Assembly (NCBI GenBank): GCA_017979445.1
Contig: CM030706.1
Coordinates: 27,502,493-27,566,492, forward strand
Source: Akebia trifoliata
Taxonomy: Eukaryota > Streptophyta > Magnoliopsida > Ranunculales > Lardizabalaceae
Reading direction: 5' to 3'
Length of the DNA stretch: 64,000 bases
In this document: one piece after another, positions 10,575 to 21,122 of the stretch
Numbering within the stretch: the first letter of the stretch is position 1
Layout of the letters: every line of letters begins with the position of its first letter
Program-made: the position numbers and the translations under genes
Notes under the pieces: model-generated
Told to the model about the DNA's origin: nothing
The model's database searches: none
What the model saw: the letters and a program-made list of their open reading frames with translations, nothing else

Positions 10575-11722
10575 CCTACCCGCCTACAGCCTGAACCTCA
10601 CTCGCGATTTTTGGGTTTTTCGATCCCTTTTTCGATTTCCTTTTCCATTCTTCGAATCATTCAACCCACCCACGATTTTGTTGTCAAAATTCGATAAAAC
10701 ATAGATAAAACACCTACTTCTATCATGAATTTGAAATCAAACTACAACCGTCTACGATTCAAAAGCAAACAATAAGTTTTGTTTCAAAACCCTAAATGCA
10801 CATTGAGAAATCTAAAGCTACCAATAAGAATTGGAAGTCCCTTACTTGGTTGTGGACGCCAAGGGTACAAGCTAGCACTACAACTCAAGGTTGGATGGCT
10901 CAAGAGTCGAGGTTGGGCTGACTTGGATGCGAAACGAGTGAGGGTTTGCAAGGTATCCGACAATGACGTTTTCCTTCTCCTCTAAAATGAAGTATAGACC
11001 TAGCTCCTAACTTGATGAAGTCCTTGGACGGAAGATGTGGAGGTTTACTCGAGCTACCCGGCTGGTTTTGATGAAGGATGGAGAAAACGAACAAGAATGA
11101 ACAACCAAAGGTGGTGAAGTTGTAGCTCTCGACGTGGTCGACAACTTTGTCTTCTTCGTCGAGGTTCAACTCGGCTTCGTTCGGGCTATAACTTGAAGGG
11201 AATGGGTTGAAACCCTTGGGTTGAGAAGTGGTTGTCGTTTGGTTTCCTTGGAAAAGAAGAGAAATGAAATGAAATAAAAGAAATAAGATTTCTTTTATAA
11301 TAAAGCTGAGGGTATACTTGTAATTTTCCCATCATTTCTAACTTCGTTCGTAACTTAACCATTCGGACTCGAAAATTGACAAGTGAATATACCATTTCGA
11401 ATAATTTTTCGCTACGGACCTAATGGTATCATCAAATCTTTTCGATTCTCGCTCTAACGAAATTCCACTGTTTTGGGTCCCACTTAACGCGAAATTCGAG
11501 GATTTGTTAACTTTTTCCTTCGAACTCGAATTTGAACTTGCTTACAAGCTAATGTATATATTCCGATCCTTTTGAATCTAATGGCGAAGTCGGTTTTCCT
11601 CAAAATTAATCATAACAATATTCGAGTATTTTACTCTAAGTCTCTCATTTGATATTTTCTTCCAAATCTCACCATTTAATTTCCTCGAGATATGAGTTGA
11701 AAATCCGGAGTGTTACATAAGG

Positions 11723-12345
11723 GATATATGTAGCCATTGTAATCATTTCGCATATTAAAAAAAAAAACAATTTGAAAGAAGGAATGACCATGGACAAATG
11801 GTGAGATGAAGGGCATAGATTCGCTTGAATAAAATTCTGCCATTTTGAACATTCAATTTTTCACTCCTTACAAAACACCACTTGGAATGATATGGGTGAA
11901 GGAATGTTTTCTACTTATTTTCTTTTTAAATTAGCTTAAACTATCACTAATAATGAAATTAAGAATAATTGCTACTAGGATTGTCAATGGGTAACCATTA
12001 ATCTAAACTGAAATTGAAAAACATGGTTCTGGTTCTGTTTTTATTGGAATTGGTCAAAGTCAAGTCTAATATGGAACTGATCTGATAGGAACTTGAAACC
12101 ATTTGGTTATATCTTATGGGTACAAGGGGGTTCTTGGAACCAATTTATTTTTACATTATACATTATTTAAGATTTTCCTATGTTTTAACATTAATAGATA
12201 TTATATGAAGCTCTTCAATTTTTCATATAAACTATGCCATCTTTTCTAAAAGTTTATTACTAATAAAGAAGATAAATTTTAATTTTTGAAAAAAATCATT
12301 GACTCATATCTTTAATGGAATAAATTATATATTTTTTTCAGTTAT
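11723..12345. other. AT-rich spacer between two solo LTRs
   Basis: No domain, promoter or repeat recognised. There is an A run at about 11760. Confidence 0.5.
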
Positions 12346-12350
12346 CATTT

Positions 12351-14419
12351 TGTACATACGTGATTCTCGATTACGAATACCACTTCTACTAAGGTTTGGA
12401 GTCGTTACTATTCATATTTGTAAAATGGTGTGAATGGTTGCTCGATGTTCATTTTTAGAAGAAGTGTCATTTTTGGCGTTTAGTAACTTTTGATGGATAA
12501 GGTACCAATCAACTTGAGATTGTGGTAAGCGACTCGATTGGAGAAAATGGAAGGTGTTAGGCATCCTTTTCTCCCCACCAAGTGGTGGTAACCTCAACTC
12601 AACTCGACCATTTTTTGATGAAAATGCAAAATAAAATAAAGTGCCACGTGTCGGTAACTTGTATCATAAGTAGGGATTTATTTTTGGCTCAATTATAGGA
12701 TCATCTATTGAAAGAGATGATCCTTATAAACATTTAGCCTTAGGAACTACACATGTTTTTGAAAAATATTGATTATGGTTGTGGGTCCATTCTTATGACT
12801 TTAGAAGGACTCAAATACCAATTGTCTCAAAACAATTTAAATGATTAAAACGATTTTGTTTTTGAAAGTAGTTACAACCTCTATACTTTCAACCGAATCG
12901 AAGTTCGATCTACCGGAGATAGGGGAGGGGGAGCATTACATCTTAGAAGCTTTCTAATAACAAAAATTAAAGAGAGTAAGGAGGTAGTAGAAGAGGGATA
13001 TGGAGAGGGTAGAGAGAGAGGGGGGATGTGTTCCTTTGATCCATCTTGAAGTTTTAATTTCTTCTTCATTTCATTTATTCTTTCTTATTCTATATCTTCA
13101 TTTTTGAGGCTTTAGTGAAATATAAGAGTATATTTTTTAGAAGATTAATATGAGAGTATGATAGTAGAGTAGAAGATAGTTGAGAGAATGTTTTTTTCTA
13201 GTTAGACTTGGGTACCCATTTTGGAAGGGGAGGGGGGTATTTATAGGTGTTTGGATGTTATTTTAAGGATATAATGGGGTGAAGTAATATAAGAGTAGAG
13301 AATGGCATGACTTTTGAAGGTGGGGGATATAAAATTTAGAATTAGAATGAAGATAGTTGTGTAATGAGGGTAAATGGGTGATTTTTTATTTAAATTGTTT
13401 GGATCCTACCCAATCCATTTGGGTGGAGTGTTTGGTGAGGTGAGATGATGGGTATTTGATTTAAGAGAATTAGAGTGTAAGGGAGTGATTTGTGGGTTGA
13501 GTGTTAGGTAGGTTAAAGAAGTGAGGTGTTTAGGTTAGGAGAATGGGTTGTGCAAGAGATTAGTTGATTGAATTTTGAGAGGGTTAAGGGGATGATGCCA
13601 TATGTCAAAAGAGATGGGGAGGTGAGGTGATTAGATGAGTTGTTTGGAGAGAATGAGTGTTTGATTGGAGAAGAGGGGTGTGGGTTTGATTTGTGAAGAT
13701 GGATTTGTAAAAATGATGATGGTAGGTTAGAGAAGGGTATGGGTTGAGATGGGAGTAGAGAAACGTGATATGAGTAAGTTAGGAAAGGGTATGGGTTGAG
13801 ATGATTTTTAGAAAGAGGTGATTTGGGTAGATGATTTGTTACAGAAAGGCGATGGGGGTAGATAGTTAGATGGGGGAGGTGAGTTTGGGTGATGACATGT
13901 GTCTCACCTTAATCATCTTCGTTGATTGGTTAATGTGGATAATGGATTGTGGGTATGAGTTTGGATGTAGATTTGATATAGATAATGGTTTGTGGGCTTT
14001 GGTGTGTTGGGTTTGGGTTTTTGGAAGGTTGTACGTTATTTGGGATTGGGTAGGGTTTAATTTATGATGAGACATAATGATTGGTGGTTTTTAGGATTTA
14101 GGTAATATAGAATTAGGTTTATGTTAGGTTGGAGAAGGTGATAAATGAATTTTTTGTGAATTGAGGGTTCGTGAGCTTGAAGCGGGCTTGGGGTAATTCG
14201 ATTTTACGGGTGGAGCGGTTAAGGATATGGAAGGTGGTGGGTTTCTAAAATCTCATTCTAAGTTCATTAATCTTTTTAGGAGTCTTAGGAATCATCGGAT
14301 TGATCAAAATGCCACGTTTTGACGAATTGGGCATTTTAGGCCTATTGACATATTATTTAGAAAATTTGACTTTTTTGGGCCCTTTCGAGTATGGGCCCAT
14401 TCAAATTGGGGTGTCTACA
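12351..14419 (+). mobile_element. Solo LTR of the TGTCTACA gypsy family with target duplications
   Basis: Starts TGTACATACGTGATTC and ends GGGGTGTCTACA (TG...CA), 2069 bp, flanked by identical 5-bp repeats CATTT (12346-12350 and 14420-14424). Near its start it carries TTGGAGTCGTTAC (about 12397) and GGAAGGTGTTAGGCATCC (12549-12566), landmarks of plant gypsy LTRs. Its interior matches 1-1575 in reverse orientation. No internal region is present. Strand is assigned from the landmarks and the TCTACA end shared with the copies ending at 2643 and 7868. Confidence 0.85.
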
Positions 14420-14424
14420 CATTT

Positions 14425-14614
14425 TATATAATGAAGTCCTTAATTGTGGGGGAGTTCTTATTAATTTTCTATTAATTCTTTGTGAAATTTCCTAAAACCA
14501 TAAGGACTAAAAACCTCATCTTTGTAACAAGTCAACGTCCTTTTCAATCACATTTGAGAGAGAATTAAGTCACATTCTTCTCTAATAAATTTTAAGATTC
14601 TTGCAACATTTGTA
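14425..14614. other. Short AT-rich spacer
   Basis: Nothing recognised between the solo LTR and the TIR element that follows. Confidence 0.4.
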
Positions 14615-15173
14615 TGGGGAGGGTAATTAACAAATGATTTTTTGTTCACATCACCACAACCGTTTGACATGTGGCTAAAAAGACAAATAAATAAAAAAAA
14701 GAAAAATTCTCTCTTTCCCATAATGAATTTTTTTTCTTCATGATTGCGTCATCCAATGACATTCAAAAACGTGATTGGATGCCACGAGGTTGTAGAGGAC
14801 GAAAGTCTATGAATTAAAAAAAAATCAATTTTCACCATTGATTTTTAATTTTAAATTTGGGCACTCGATAGCCATCCATTTTCAACACCTTAGATCAAGC
14901 TCGAAAATATAGAAAAAAATTTTTTTCTTTAATCTGAAAGTTTTTGCATGAAATCTAAAAGGTTGCGATGTTAGATTGTCGATGTGGTAATCAATGTGGG
15001 CTCAATGATCCTTTTTAAGATTTCAAATCTTAAAAATAAAATTTTAGGGTCGATAACATGTGGGCAGGAGAGAGAAATCTTCTCTATATTGATTTAACTT
15101 TTTAGCCACATGTCAACTGATTGTGGTGCTATGAGAAAGCAAAAAAATCACTCGTAATTAATTAGGTCCCCCC
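14615..15173. mobile_element. MITE-like element with ~60-bp terminal inverted repeats
   Basis: The left arm (GGGGAGGGTAATTAACAAAT ... TTTGACATGTGGCTAAAAAG, about 14617-14683) pairs with the right arm reversed (GGGGGGACCTAATTAATTAC ... GTTGACATGTGGCTAAAAAG, about 15101-15173), sharing CACCACAA and TGATTTTTT in order. It is about 560 bp with no coding capacity, as expected of a non-autonomous DNA transposon. The superfamily is not determined because a target duplication is not obvious. Confidence 0.65.
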
Positions 15174-16019
15174 TTAAGAGATTGAGTTCATCAATAGGAA
15201 ATTAATTGCATTTTGAGTTGATAATTTTATAGTCTGGGTTACTTATTTCAAATTAATGTGGATTAAAAAAAAAATCCAATTGGTTAACTGAATAACTCAC
15301 AGGCATAATGGATGAGAGTCATTCTTTAGCATTGCTAAATTTCAATTTCTTAAAATTTCTTTCACAAGATAAGTTCTATTATATCTATGTGTCTTTTATC
15401 TTAGTTGTTGGATTTGATTTTAATTCATTGGTTAGGATCAGTTCCTTTTGTTGGAACCATATAAATATGATGTTCTGAGATATTTTTCATAAGGATTAAG
15501 GTTTTATTCTTATAGATTTTGAGAGAGAAAGGGAGATAGGTGTACAAAGGTTCTAGGGTTTGAGTTTGAAATTAAACTCTTAAGTGTTTTTCTTGTACTC
15601 TTCTCCTTTGATTTCTTAATAAACAAGATTGGATTTGCATGTAGACATAGGCCTCGTTGTCGAACCACATAAACCTTTGAAAATGGAGGAATTTTCATTA
15701 TTAAGTCACGTTTCAAATTAATATCAAATGTAAGATAACTAAGGATTTGGTAAAAACATAATTCAAATTAATTATATATAAATCATAAAATAATATTCAG
15801 ATTCAACAAAAATTGAATATAAGAACAACTTTAATTATCAATTCTAAAAAAAAATCAAATAACCTGAATTATCTAGTCTAGATAAAAAAATCAAATTCAT
15901 AGAAATGGTAGGAACATTGAAAATGTTATCCAAATTCATAGATATGGTAAGAACATAGAAAATGCTATCTAAATCCATCTACTAAACAGTCTCTAATACC
16001 AAGTGATAGGTTTTTATAG
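15174..16019. other. Unrecognised AT-rich DNA
   Basis: No motif recognised. A partial duplication (AAATTCATAGAAATGGTA(G/A)GAACAT-like, about 15893 and 15932) is present. It adjoins a copia remnant and may include eroded retroelement sequence. Confidence 0.4.
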
Positions 16020-16950
16020 CCAATACTTACGCTCAGAGATGGTTCCTCATGAATTCATTTACTTCCTACTTGAATGGAAGTCTTACATCAAATTCATAAT
16101 ATGAGTTGTAGTTCCTGAATCTACCCACCAGATATTTGAAGGAACTTCAATTAAATTTGATTCATAACATACTAAAGAAATAGACACACCTTTTTTGAAC
16201 TAATATCTGCATTTTGCACAGTCATTCTTCATGTGTCCAGTCTTGTCATAAAAGTAGTATTTGATACTATTGCTGTTTTTTTACTCAATTTAATTTGAAT
16301 TCTCAAGCCTTTTATCTTTTTTTTTTTTTAATTTTCTTCACTTCATTCTTACTCCTTGAGTCATGTAAAAATGATTTGTTTTCCTTCCTATCTCAATCTT
16401 GTCTCTTCTTGAATGCACATATTAGTTAGTTCGTTTACATTCTAATTATCCTTATTAGTATTGTAATGAATCTTAAAGGGGTCGAACTGAACTCAGAGAG
16501 AGTTGAAAATAAATTATAAAAGGAAGGAATCATCCATGCTCATTCTTAATGCCTTAAGTTTAGTAGTTTTGTCAATCACGTTAAAGATATGATCTTGAAT
16601 TTTTTGTGCCCCGTCGTATTTCATAGTCGTAAACTCAAACATCAAAGGGTTCGCAAGTGATTTATCAATAACTTTAAACTTTTCTTTCACAGTCTTTAAG
16701 TACACCAACATACTATCAATTGAAGGTAGGGATGACTTGATTTGTTAGCGATGATCATCTTCATGAATATCAAACTTAACCTGTTCGATCTTTTTTAAGC
16801 ATGAAAGTAATTTTCATGCTCCGTCATTTTGTCCTTAGTGTGATCTACAGGCTTCGCAACAATAAATGTTAGGTCTAGATCATGAACTCCCAATTGAATT
16901 GAATATGCCCATACCATTTCAAAAAATTAGATCCAATAAGGATCGGGATA
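16020..16950 (-). pseudogene. Ty1/copia gag-protease remnant
   Basis: Read on the minus strand, three copia landmarks occur in the correct order. At 16711-16514 a 65-codon frame reads KFKVIDKSLANPLMFEFTTM, then IQDHIFNV and MSMDDSFLL, resembling the copia gag (UBN2-type) domain. At about 16260-16200 a decayed zinc knuckle reads YFYDKTGHMKNDC, where the first two cysteines are tyrosines. At about 16145-16085 WWVDSGTTTHI matches the copia protease active-site motif (DSGATTHI). Frames are broken between them and no integrase or reverse transcriptase was seen. It is an old, dead fragment. Motif order is seen directly; the family assignment is established knowledge. Confidence 0.75.
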
Positions 16951-17639
16951 ATAGATAAGAGTGCAGCAAATTGAGAATTATAATTAAATAGGGACAACGC
17001 TCTAGTAAATGCTTCGAGTTTTATTTGATAATGATAAATTCAATAATATCATATAAATTTATCCTTAGGGTTAAACTAGGCATTGTTTACTTATTCTATA
17101 GGATTAAATATTAAGGTTATCTTTTAAGACTAATATAATTTGCATAGTTTATTTAGTTAGTTTTGCTATCTTTGGATATTCAAACTTAGGTCTTTTAAAT
17201 TCATATAAATTTATTATCTTATCTAAATTAATCCCAATTAGTTAAATGGAATTCTCCTTTGGACTAATCACATTTACCTAATTGGATCTACGACCGTGAA
17301 TATTATCGTTCTTTAATGTCACCCCGATGATTAAAATTTTAAGCAATTTAATATTTAATAAATTTTATTAATTTAGACTATTTTGACGGTTACAAAATTA
17401 ATAAGAATTACGTATATCTAAATTAGTCAAAAATATTCACTAAACTTTAAGTTTTTTTCCAAAAGATAACCAATATTATAATACTTGATAAAACTAAAAT
17501 AAGCACAGGGTCGCAAAATTGGAAGCTCATTGTGTAAGAAACGTAAAACAATAAGCACAAAATAATTTCAAGAACCAATATCATAATAACTTAAAATATT
17601 CCAAACATTAATCATCAAATATGAGAATCATGAACTTTA
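16951..17639. other. Unrecognised AT-rich DNA
   Basis: Possibly eroded LTR sequence belonging to a reversed element, but no terminus or motif can be defended. Confidence 0.35.
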
Positions 17640-18290
17640 TATGGTTTGCAAAACAATTTACAAATTTGAAATCTAAAGTTTAATTCGATTTTGAAAACCA
17701 ACCATAAGATGGGATTCAAATTAATTTGGTTTTAATAAAATGGGTCAAAATTGAAATTTGTAATTTAATTTGGTGATGGTAAAACCGTTTGAAAAACAAA
17801 ATGTGAAATTTAGTTCGATTTTCGAAGAAGAGACCGAAAATTGAAATTGAAATTTTAATTCGATTTTAGGTCAACTGGTTGAAAAACTGAAACATGGAAT
17901 TTAATTCAGTTTTTGATAAACTGATCAAAAATATAAAAATCAAAATTTAATTTGGATTTGGTAAACCAATTGAAAATCTAAAAATGAAATTTAATTTGAT
18001 TTTGATAAACTGATTGAAAATCTGAAAATCTGAAAATTAATTTGGATTTGGTAAACCAATCGAAAATCTAAAATTTAAAATTTAACTTGGTTTTAGGATA
18101 AACCGATTGAGATTGAAATTTAAAATTTAATTCGATTTTAGGAAAATTGATTGAAATCGAAATTTAAAGCTTAATTTGGTTTCAAGAAAACCAATTGAAA
18201 AAAATAATTGGAATTTAATTTAGTTTTAGAAAAATCGATTGAAGTTAGAAATTTGGAATTTTATATGATTTAGAGAAATTAAAATCTTTA
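17640..18290 (-). repeat. Degenerate tandem array of ~55-60 bp AT-rich units
   Basis: About ten imprecise units built around GAAATTTAATTCGATTTT and AAACCGATTGAAAATCTAAA-like phrases. In reverse complement it resembles the block at 5820-6300. No coding frame. Confidence 0.55.
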
Positions 18291-19190
18291 AGGGTTGATA
18301 TTAAATAAGCAATCACAAATCTTAACAAACAATCTTGCAAGATTTCAAGAATTAAACCTAACTAAAATGGCAAAAATTACGCATGAATATATATTAATTC
18401 AAGATATAGTGTTAAAACCTACTTTTTGATACCTCATGTGAGATTTAACATATTCTAAATCTTTTCCACGTAACAAATAATTCTATAATATTTTTCCAAG
18501 ATCAAGAATCACATATATCTCAAGAAATCCTAGTCATGCTCTTAAAGATCAAGTTAGATGCACTTACCTTGTGCCATCGAATAAACTGAACTGAAGATTT
18601 TTTAGTGATGTCCCTTTCATTAATCACATGCTAATGCTCTAAACGTGTGAACTGATTTGATCCATTTACTTTAAGTTCCAAACTGACTCACCTTCAAATC
18701 CCTCTCCATGTTGGTTTGCCCTTACGGCTCTAGTGATTGATGGAGATCACTTCAATTTAGAAACATTTTTCCTTGATTTCTCAAAACGTTAAACCTTATA
18801 TGGGGTGCCGTCTCACTTACATAGATAGTAAAATACACCAAAAAAAAAAAAAAGAACGTATTGATCAATGACCACAAAAAATCTCGATCTTACATCTTAC
18901 ACGGTTCTATGTTTGAAACAATTAGATTGAAAACAATGAATCCTTTTATGAATTCTACGATAAACTTAAGGAAACCATCAAGTCTAATCATATCCTAAGA
19001 TAAGTCATTCCGAATTCTAAGATGGTTAGAAATGCATTGAGATCATTTTTCATTAGTCTCTAAGAGAAGACCAATGTCGAGGGGACAAGTCTTCAGTTTG
19101 AAAACATAGAGAGGTACTTGACATATTCACCAAAACGTAAAGGGCCACGTCATGGGTTCTAAAACAAAAAGTACAGTCCATGGGTCAGGT
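18291..19190. other. Intergenic DNA upstream of the PILS gene
   Basis: AT-rich, with no recognised gene or repeat. An A run lies at 18840-18853. The distal promoter of the downstream gene presumably overlaps its right part. Confidence 0.4.
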
Positions 19191-19423
19191 GCCAATATAT
19201 AGCTCAATTGACAGCCCTAATTTATATTTTTATGTTTTTGTGCGGATGCGAAACAGTTAGAGTGTGACGCGTGGATTCAATTATAGATTTTTGTATTTAT
19301 CCAGAAGGGCATTCCGTATGGTGGGGTTGTTAAAATTGTTATGCAGTTAGGACTCCTCTTACCACAATGTTAGATCTCACCAGCGAATCTCATCTTGGTT
19401 GTCTCTGATTTCTACGTTTGATG
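19191..19423 (+). promoter_or_regulatory. Putative core promoter and 5' UTR exon 1 of the PILS gene
   Basis: A TATA-like CAATATATAGC (about 19193-19203) lies upstream of a CT-rich leader, which ends at a candidate splice donor (GATG/GTAAGG, exon end 19423). The TATA box and transcription start are guesses from sequence alone. Confidence 0.3.
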
Positions 19424-19722
19424 GTAAGGTCTCTCTATCTCTTTCTCTTGTTCCTAAAATTATAGAAATTTCAACAAAAATCTCTAATACCCATGTTCTA
19501 AATCTTAAAATAAGAAAAACCCAATCATAAATCTACCCAAAATCGAATTCTACCTTATCAGATCGCCACCCTTTTCGTTAATTTTGTTATAGTTCTTGAA
19601 ATCTGTAAAACCCATATTTTAGAATTTCAAATTCAAGTCACAAGAGGATGAAGGGGGATTTTTTGAGTTAATTTTTAATTTTTTTTATTCTGGGGTAGGA
19701 ACCTTAATTTCAATTATTTCAG
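19424..19722 (+). other. Putative 5' UTR intron of the PILS gene
   Basis: A strong donor GTAAGG at 19424 and an acceptor with polypyrimidine context TTTCAATTATTTCAG ending at 19722 would remove 299 bp of T-rich sequence, leaving 47 nt of leader before the start codon at 19770. An ATG directly before the donor (19421-19423), if transcribed, would start an out-of-frame upstream ORF after splicing. Inferred from splice consensus only. Confidence 0.45.
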
Positions 19723-19769
19723 AAATTCTTGCAAACAAGTCTTGTTCTAGATCCTCAAATACATAAAGG

Positions 19770-21122
19770 ATGCCAGGATTCTTATTCTCATATGGTGACA
19801 TGAGATCCCAAGGAGAAAATTTCTTAAGTGCTGTTGTTCCCTTGTTGAAACTTCTCTCCCTCACAATTATTGGCCTTGTTCTCGCACACCCGAAGACCCA
19901 AATCGTACCTAGAGCCACTTTCAAGCTCCTAAGCAAGCTCGTCTTCGCTCTGTTCCTTCCATGCCTTATCTTCACCCACCTTGGTCAATCCATAACCCTT
20001 CACAACGTCGCCCTCTGGTGGTTCATCCCCGTAAATGTTGTAATTAGTACGGTTATCGGTTGTATTTTGGGGTACTTGGTGGCGATCATATGTCGCCCGC
20101 CTCCTGAATTTTTTCGGTTTACAATCATCATGACCGCGTTTGGCAACACGGGTAATCTTCCACTAGCCATAGTTGGGTCAGTGTGCCATAGCGCCGACAA
20201 CCCGTTTGGCCCCAATTGCCATACAAGTGGGGTTGCCTATGTATCTTTCGCACAATGGGTTGCCGTACTTCTCGTTTATACCTTGGTTTACCATATGATG
20301 GAGCCTCCTTTGGAGTATTATGAGATTGTTGAAGAGGGGATTGAGATTGAAGAACAACAACAACCAAATAACGACGTCAGTAGACCTCTCCTTGTTGAAG
20401 CTGAATGGCCAGGAATGGAGGATAAAGAGACCGAGCATTCCAAGACACCCTTCATTGCAAGGGTCTTCAATAGCATCTCAAGCATTTCACAGACTACTAT
20501 TCCCGATCTTGATTCTATGGAGGAGGGAGGCAGCAATAGTCCGAAATCCATTAGGTGTTTTGCAGAGCCGAGGGTGGTCCGAAGGATTAGAATTGTTGCC
20601 GAACAAACTCCAATACATCACATCCTTCAACCCCCAACGATAGCTTCTCTATTAGCAATTCTCATTGGGATGATTCCACAGCTCAAGTCTCTCTTCTTTG
20701 GATCCGATGCTCCATTGTCTTTCTTAACAGATAGCCTTGAAATCTTAGGAGGTGCAATGGTACCTTCCGTGATGCTTATTCTCGGAGGAATGATGGCTGA
20801 AGGTCCAAACGAATCTAAACTTGGGATTAGAACTACAATTGGTATTTCTTTGGCAAGGCTTTTGGTGCTTCCTTTGGTGGGGCTTGGGGTTGTCGCTTTG
20901 GCAGATAAGCTGAATTTTTTGGTCCATGGTGATCAGATGTATAGGTTCGTTCTTTTGTTGCAATACACAATGCCAAGTGCCATCTTGTTGGGAGCGATTG
21001 CAAGCTTGAGGGGTTATGCAGTTAGCGAGGCTTCGGCACTCCTCTTCTGGCAACATGTGTTCGCCGTGTTCTCTCTTTCTCTGTATATCGTCATCTACTT
21101 TAAGCTTCTTGCTTATGTTTGA
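19770..21122 (+). CDS. PILS2: PIN-LIKES (PILS2-type) auxin transport facilitator
   Basis: An uninterrupted 450-residue frame of the membrane transport (auxin efflux carrier) family. PILS proteins sit in the endoplasmic reticulum membrane and are reported to promote intracellular auxin accumulation, reducing nuclear auxin signalling. Hydrophobic segments lie at about residues 18-40, 52-72, 80-108, 116-138 and 154-176. A hydrophilic loop spans about 177-285, and further membrane segments lie at about 288-310, 318-342, 354-378, 391-413 and 421-447. Family hallmarks seen: HPKTQIVPRATFKLLSKLVF (40-59), RPPPEF then AFGNTGNLPLAI (109-134), NPFGPNC (144-150), VSFAQWVAVLLVY (158-170), YHMMEPPLEYY (174-184), the loop phrase SRPLLVEAEWPG (204-215), LQPPTIASLLA (286-296) and LLQYTMPSAILLGAIASLRG (396-415). 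The loop phrasing and length fit the PILS2/PILS6 clade. The first ATG gives the expected N terminus; Met11 is an alternative. No frame damage, and codon use is normal and richer in GC than its surroundings. It is the only intact gene here. Confidence 0.95.
   Translation: MPGFLFSYGDMRSQGENFLSAVVPLLKLLSLTIIGLVLAHPKTQIVPRATFKLLSKLVFALFLPCLIFTHLGQSITLHNVALWWFIPVNVVISTVIGCILGYLVAIICRPPPEFFRFTIIMTAFGNTGNLPLAIVGSVCHSADNPFGPNCHTSGVAYVSFAQWVAVLLVYTLVYHMMEPPLEYYEIVEEGIEIEEQQQPNNDVSRPLLVEAEWPGMEDKETEHSKTPFIARVFNSISSISQTTIPDLDSMEEGGSNSPKSIRCFAEPRVVRRIRIVAEQTPIHHILQPPTIASLLAILIGMIPQLKSLFFGSDAPLSFLTDSLEILGGAMVPSVMLILGGMMAEGPNESKLGIRTTIGISLARLLVLPLVGLGVVALADKLNFLVHGDQMYRFVLLLQYTMPSAILLGAIASLRGYAVSEASALLFWQHVFAVFSLSLYIVIYFKLLAYV

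Larger units (their letters stand above)
8381..11717 (-). mobile_element. Solo LTR of the 3-kb gypsy family, reversed, with target duplications
   Basis: Runs from TGTAGCGCCCCGCCAAACGC to CCGGAGTGTTACA (5'-TG...CA-3'), 3337 bp, and is flanked by identical 5-bp direct repeats TAAGG (8376-8380 and 11718-11722). Homologous along most of its length to LTRs at 33102, 40296, 49622, 52015 and 56499; orientation is set by the nested element at 40296, whose primer binding site follows the equivalent terminus. No internal region is attached, so it is a solo LTR, normally produced by recombination between the two LTRs of a full element. It carries a GTCGGTGG(A/G)ACCGAC repeat cluster at 10413-10574 and a conserved stem-loop at 9864-9908. 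Confidence 0.9.

Noticed and set aside
19685..21056. Several antisense and out-of-frame ORFs over the PILS gene
   Set aside because: They are shadows of the strong 450-codon frame; none has its own motif.
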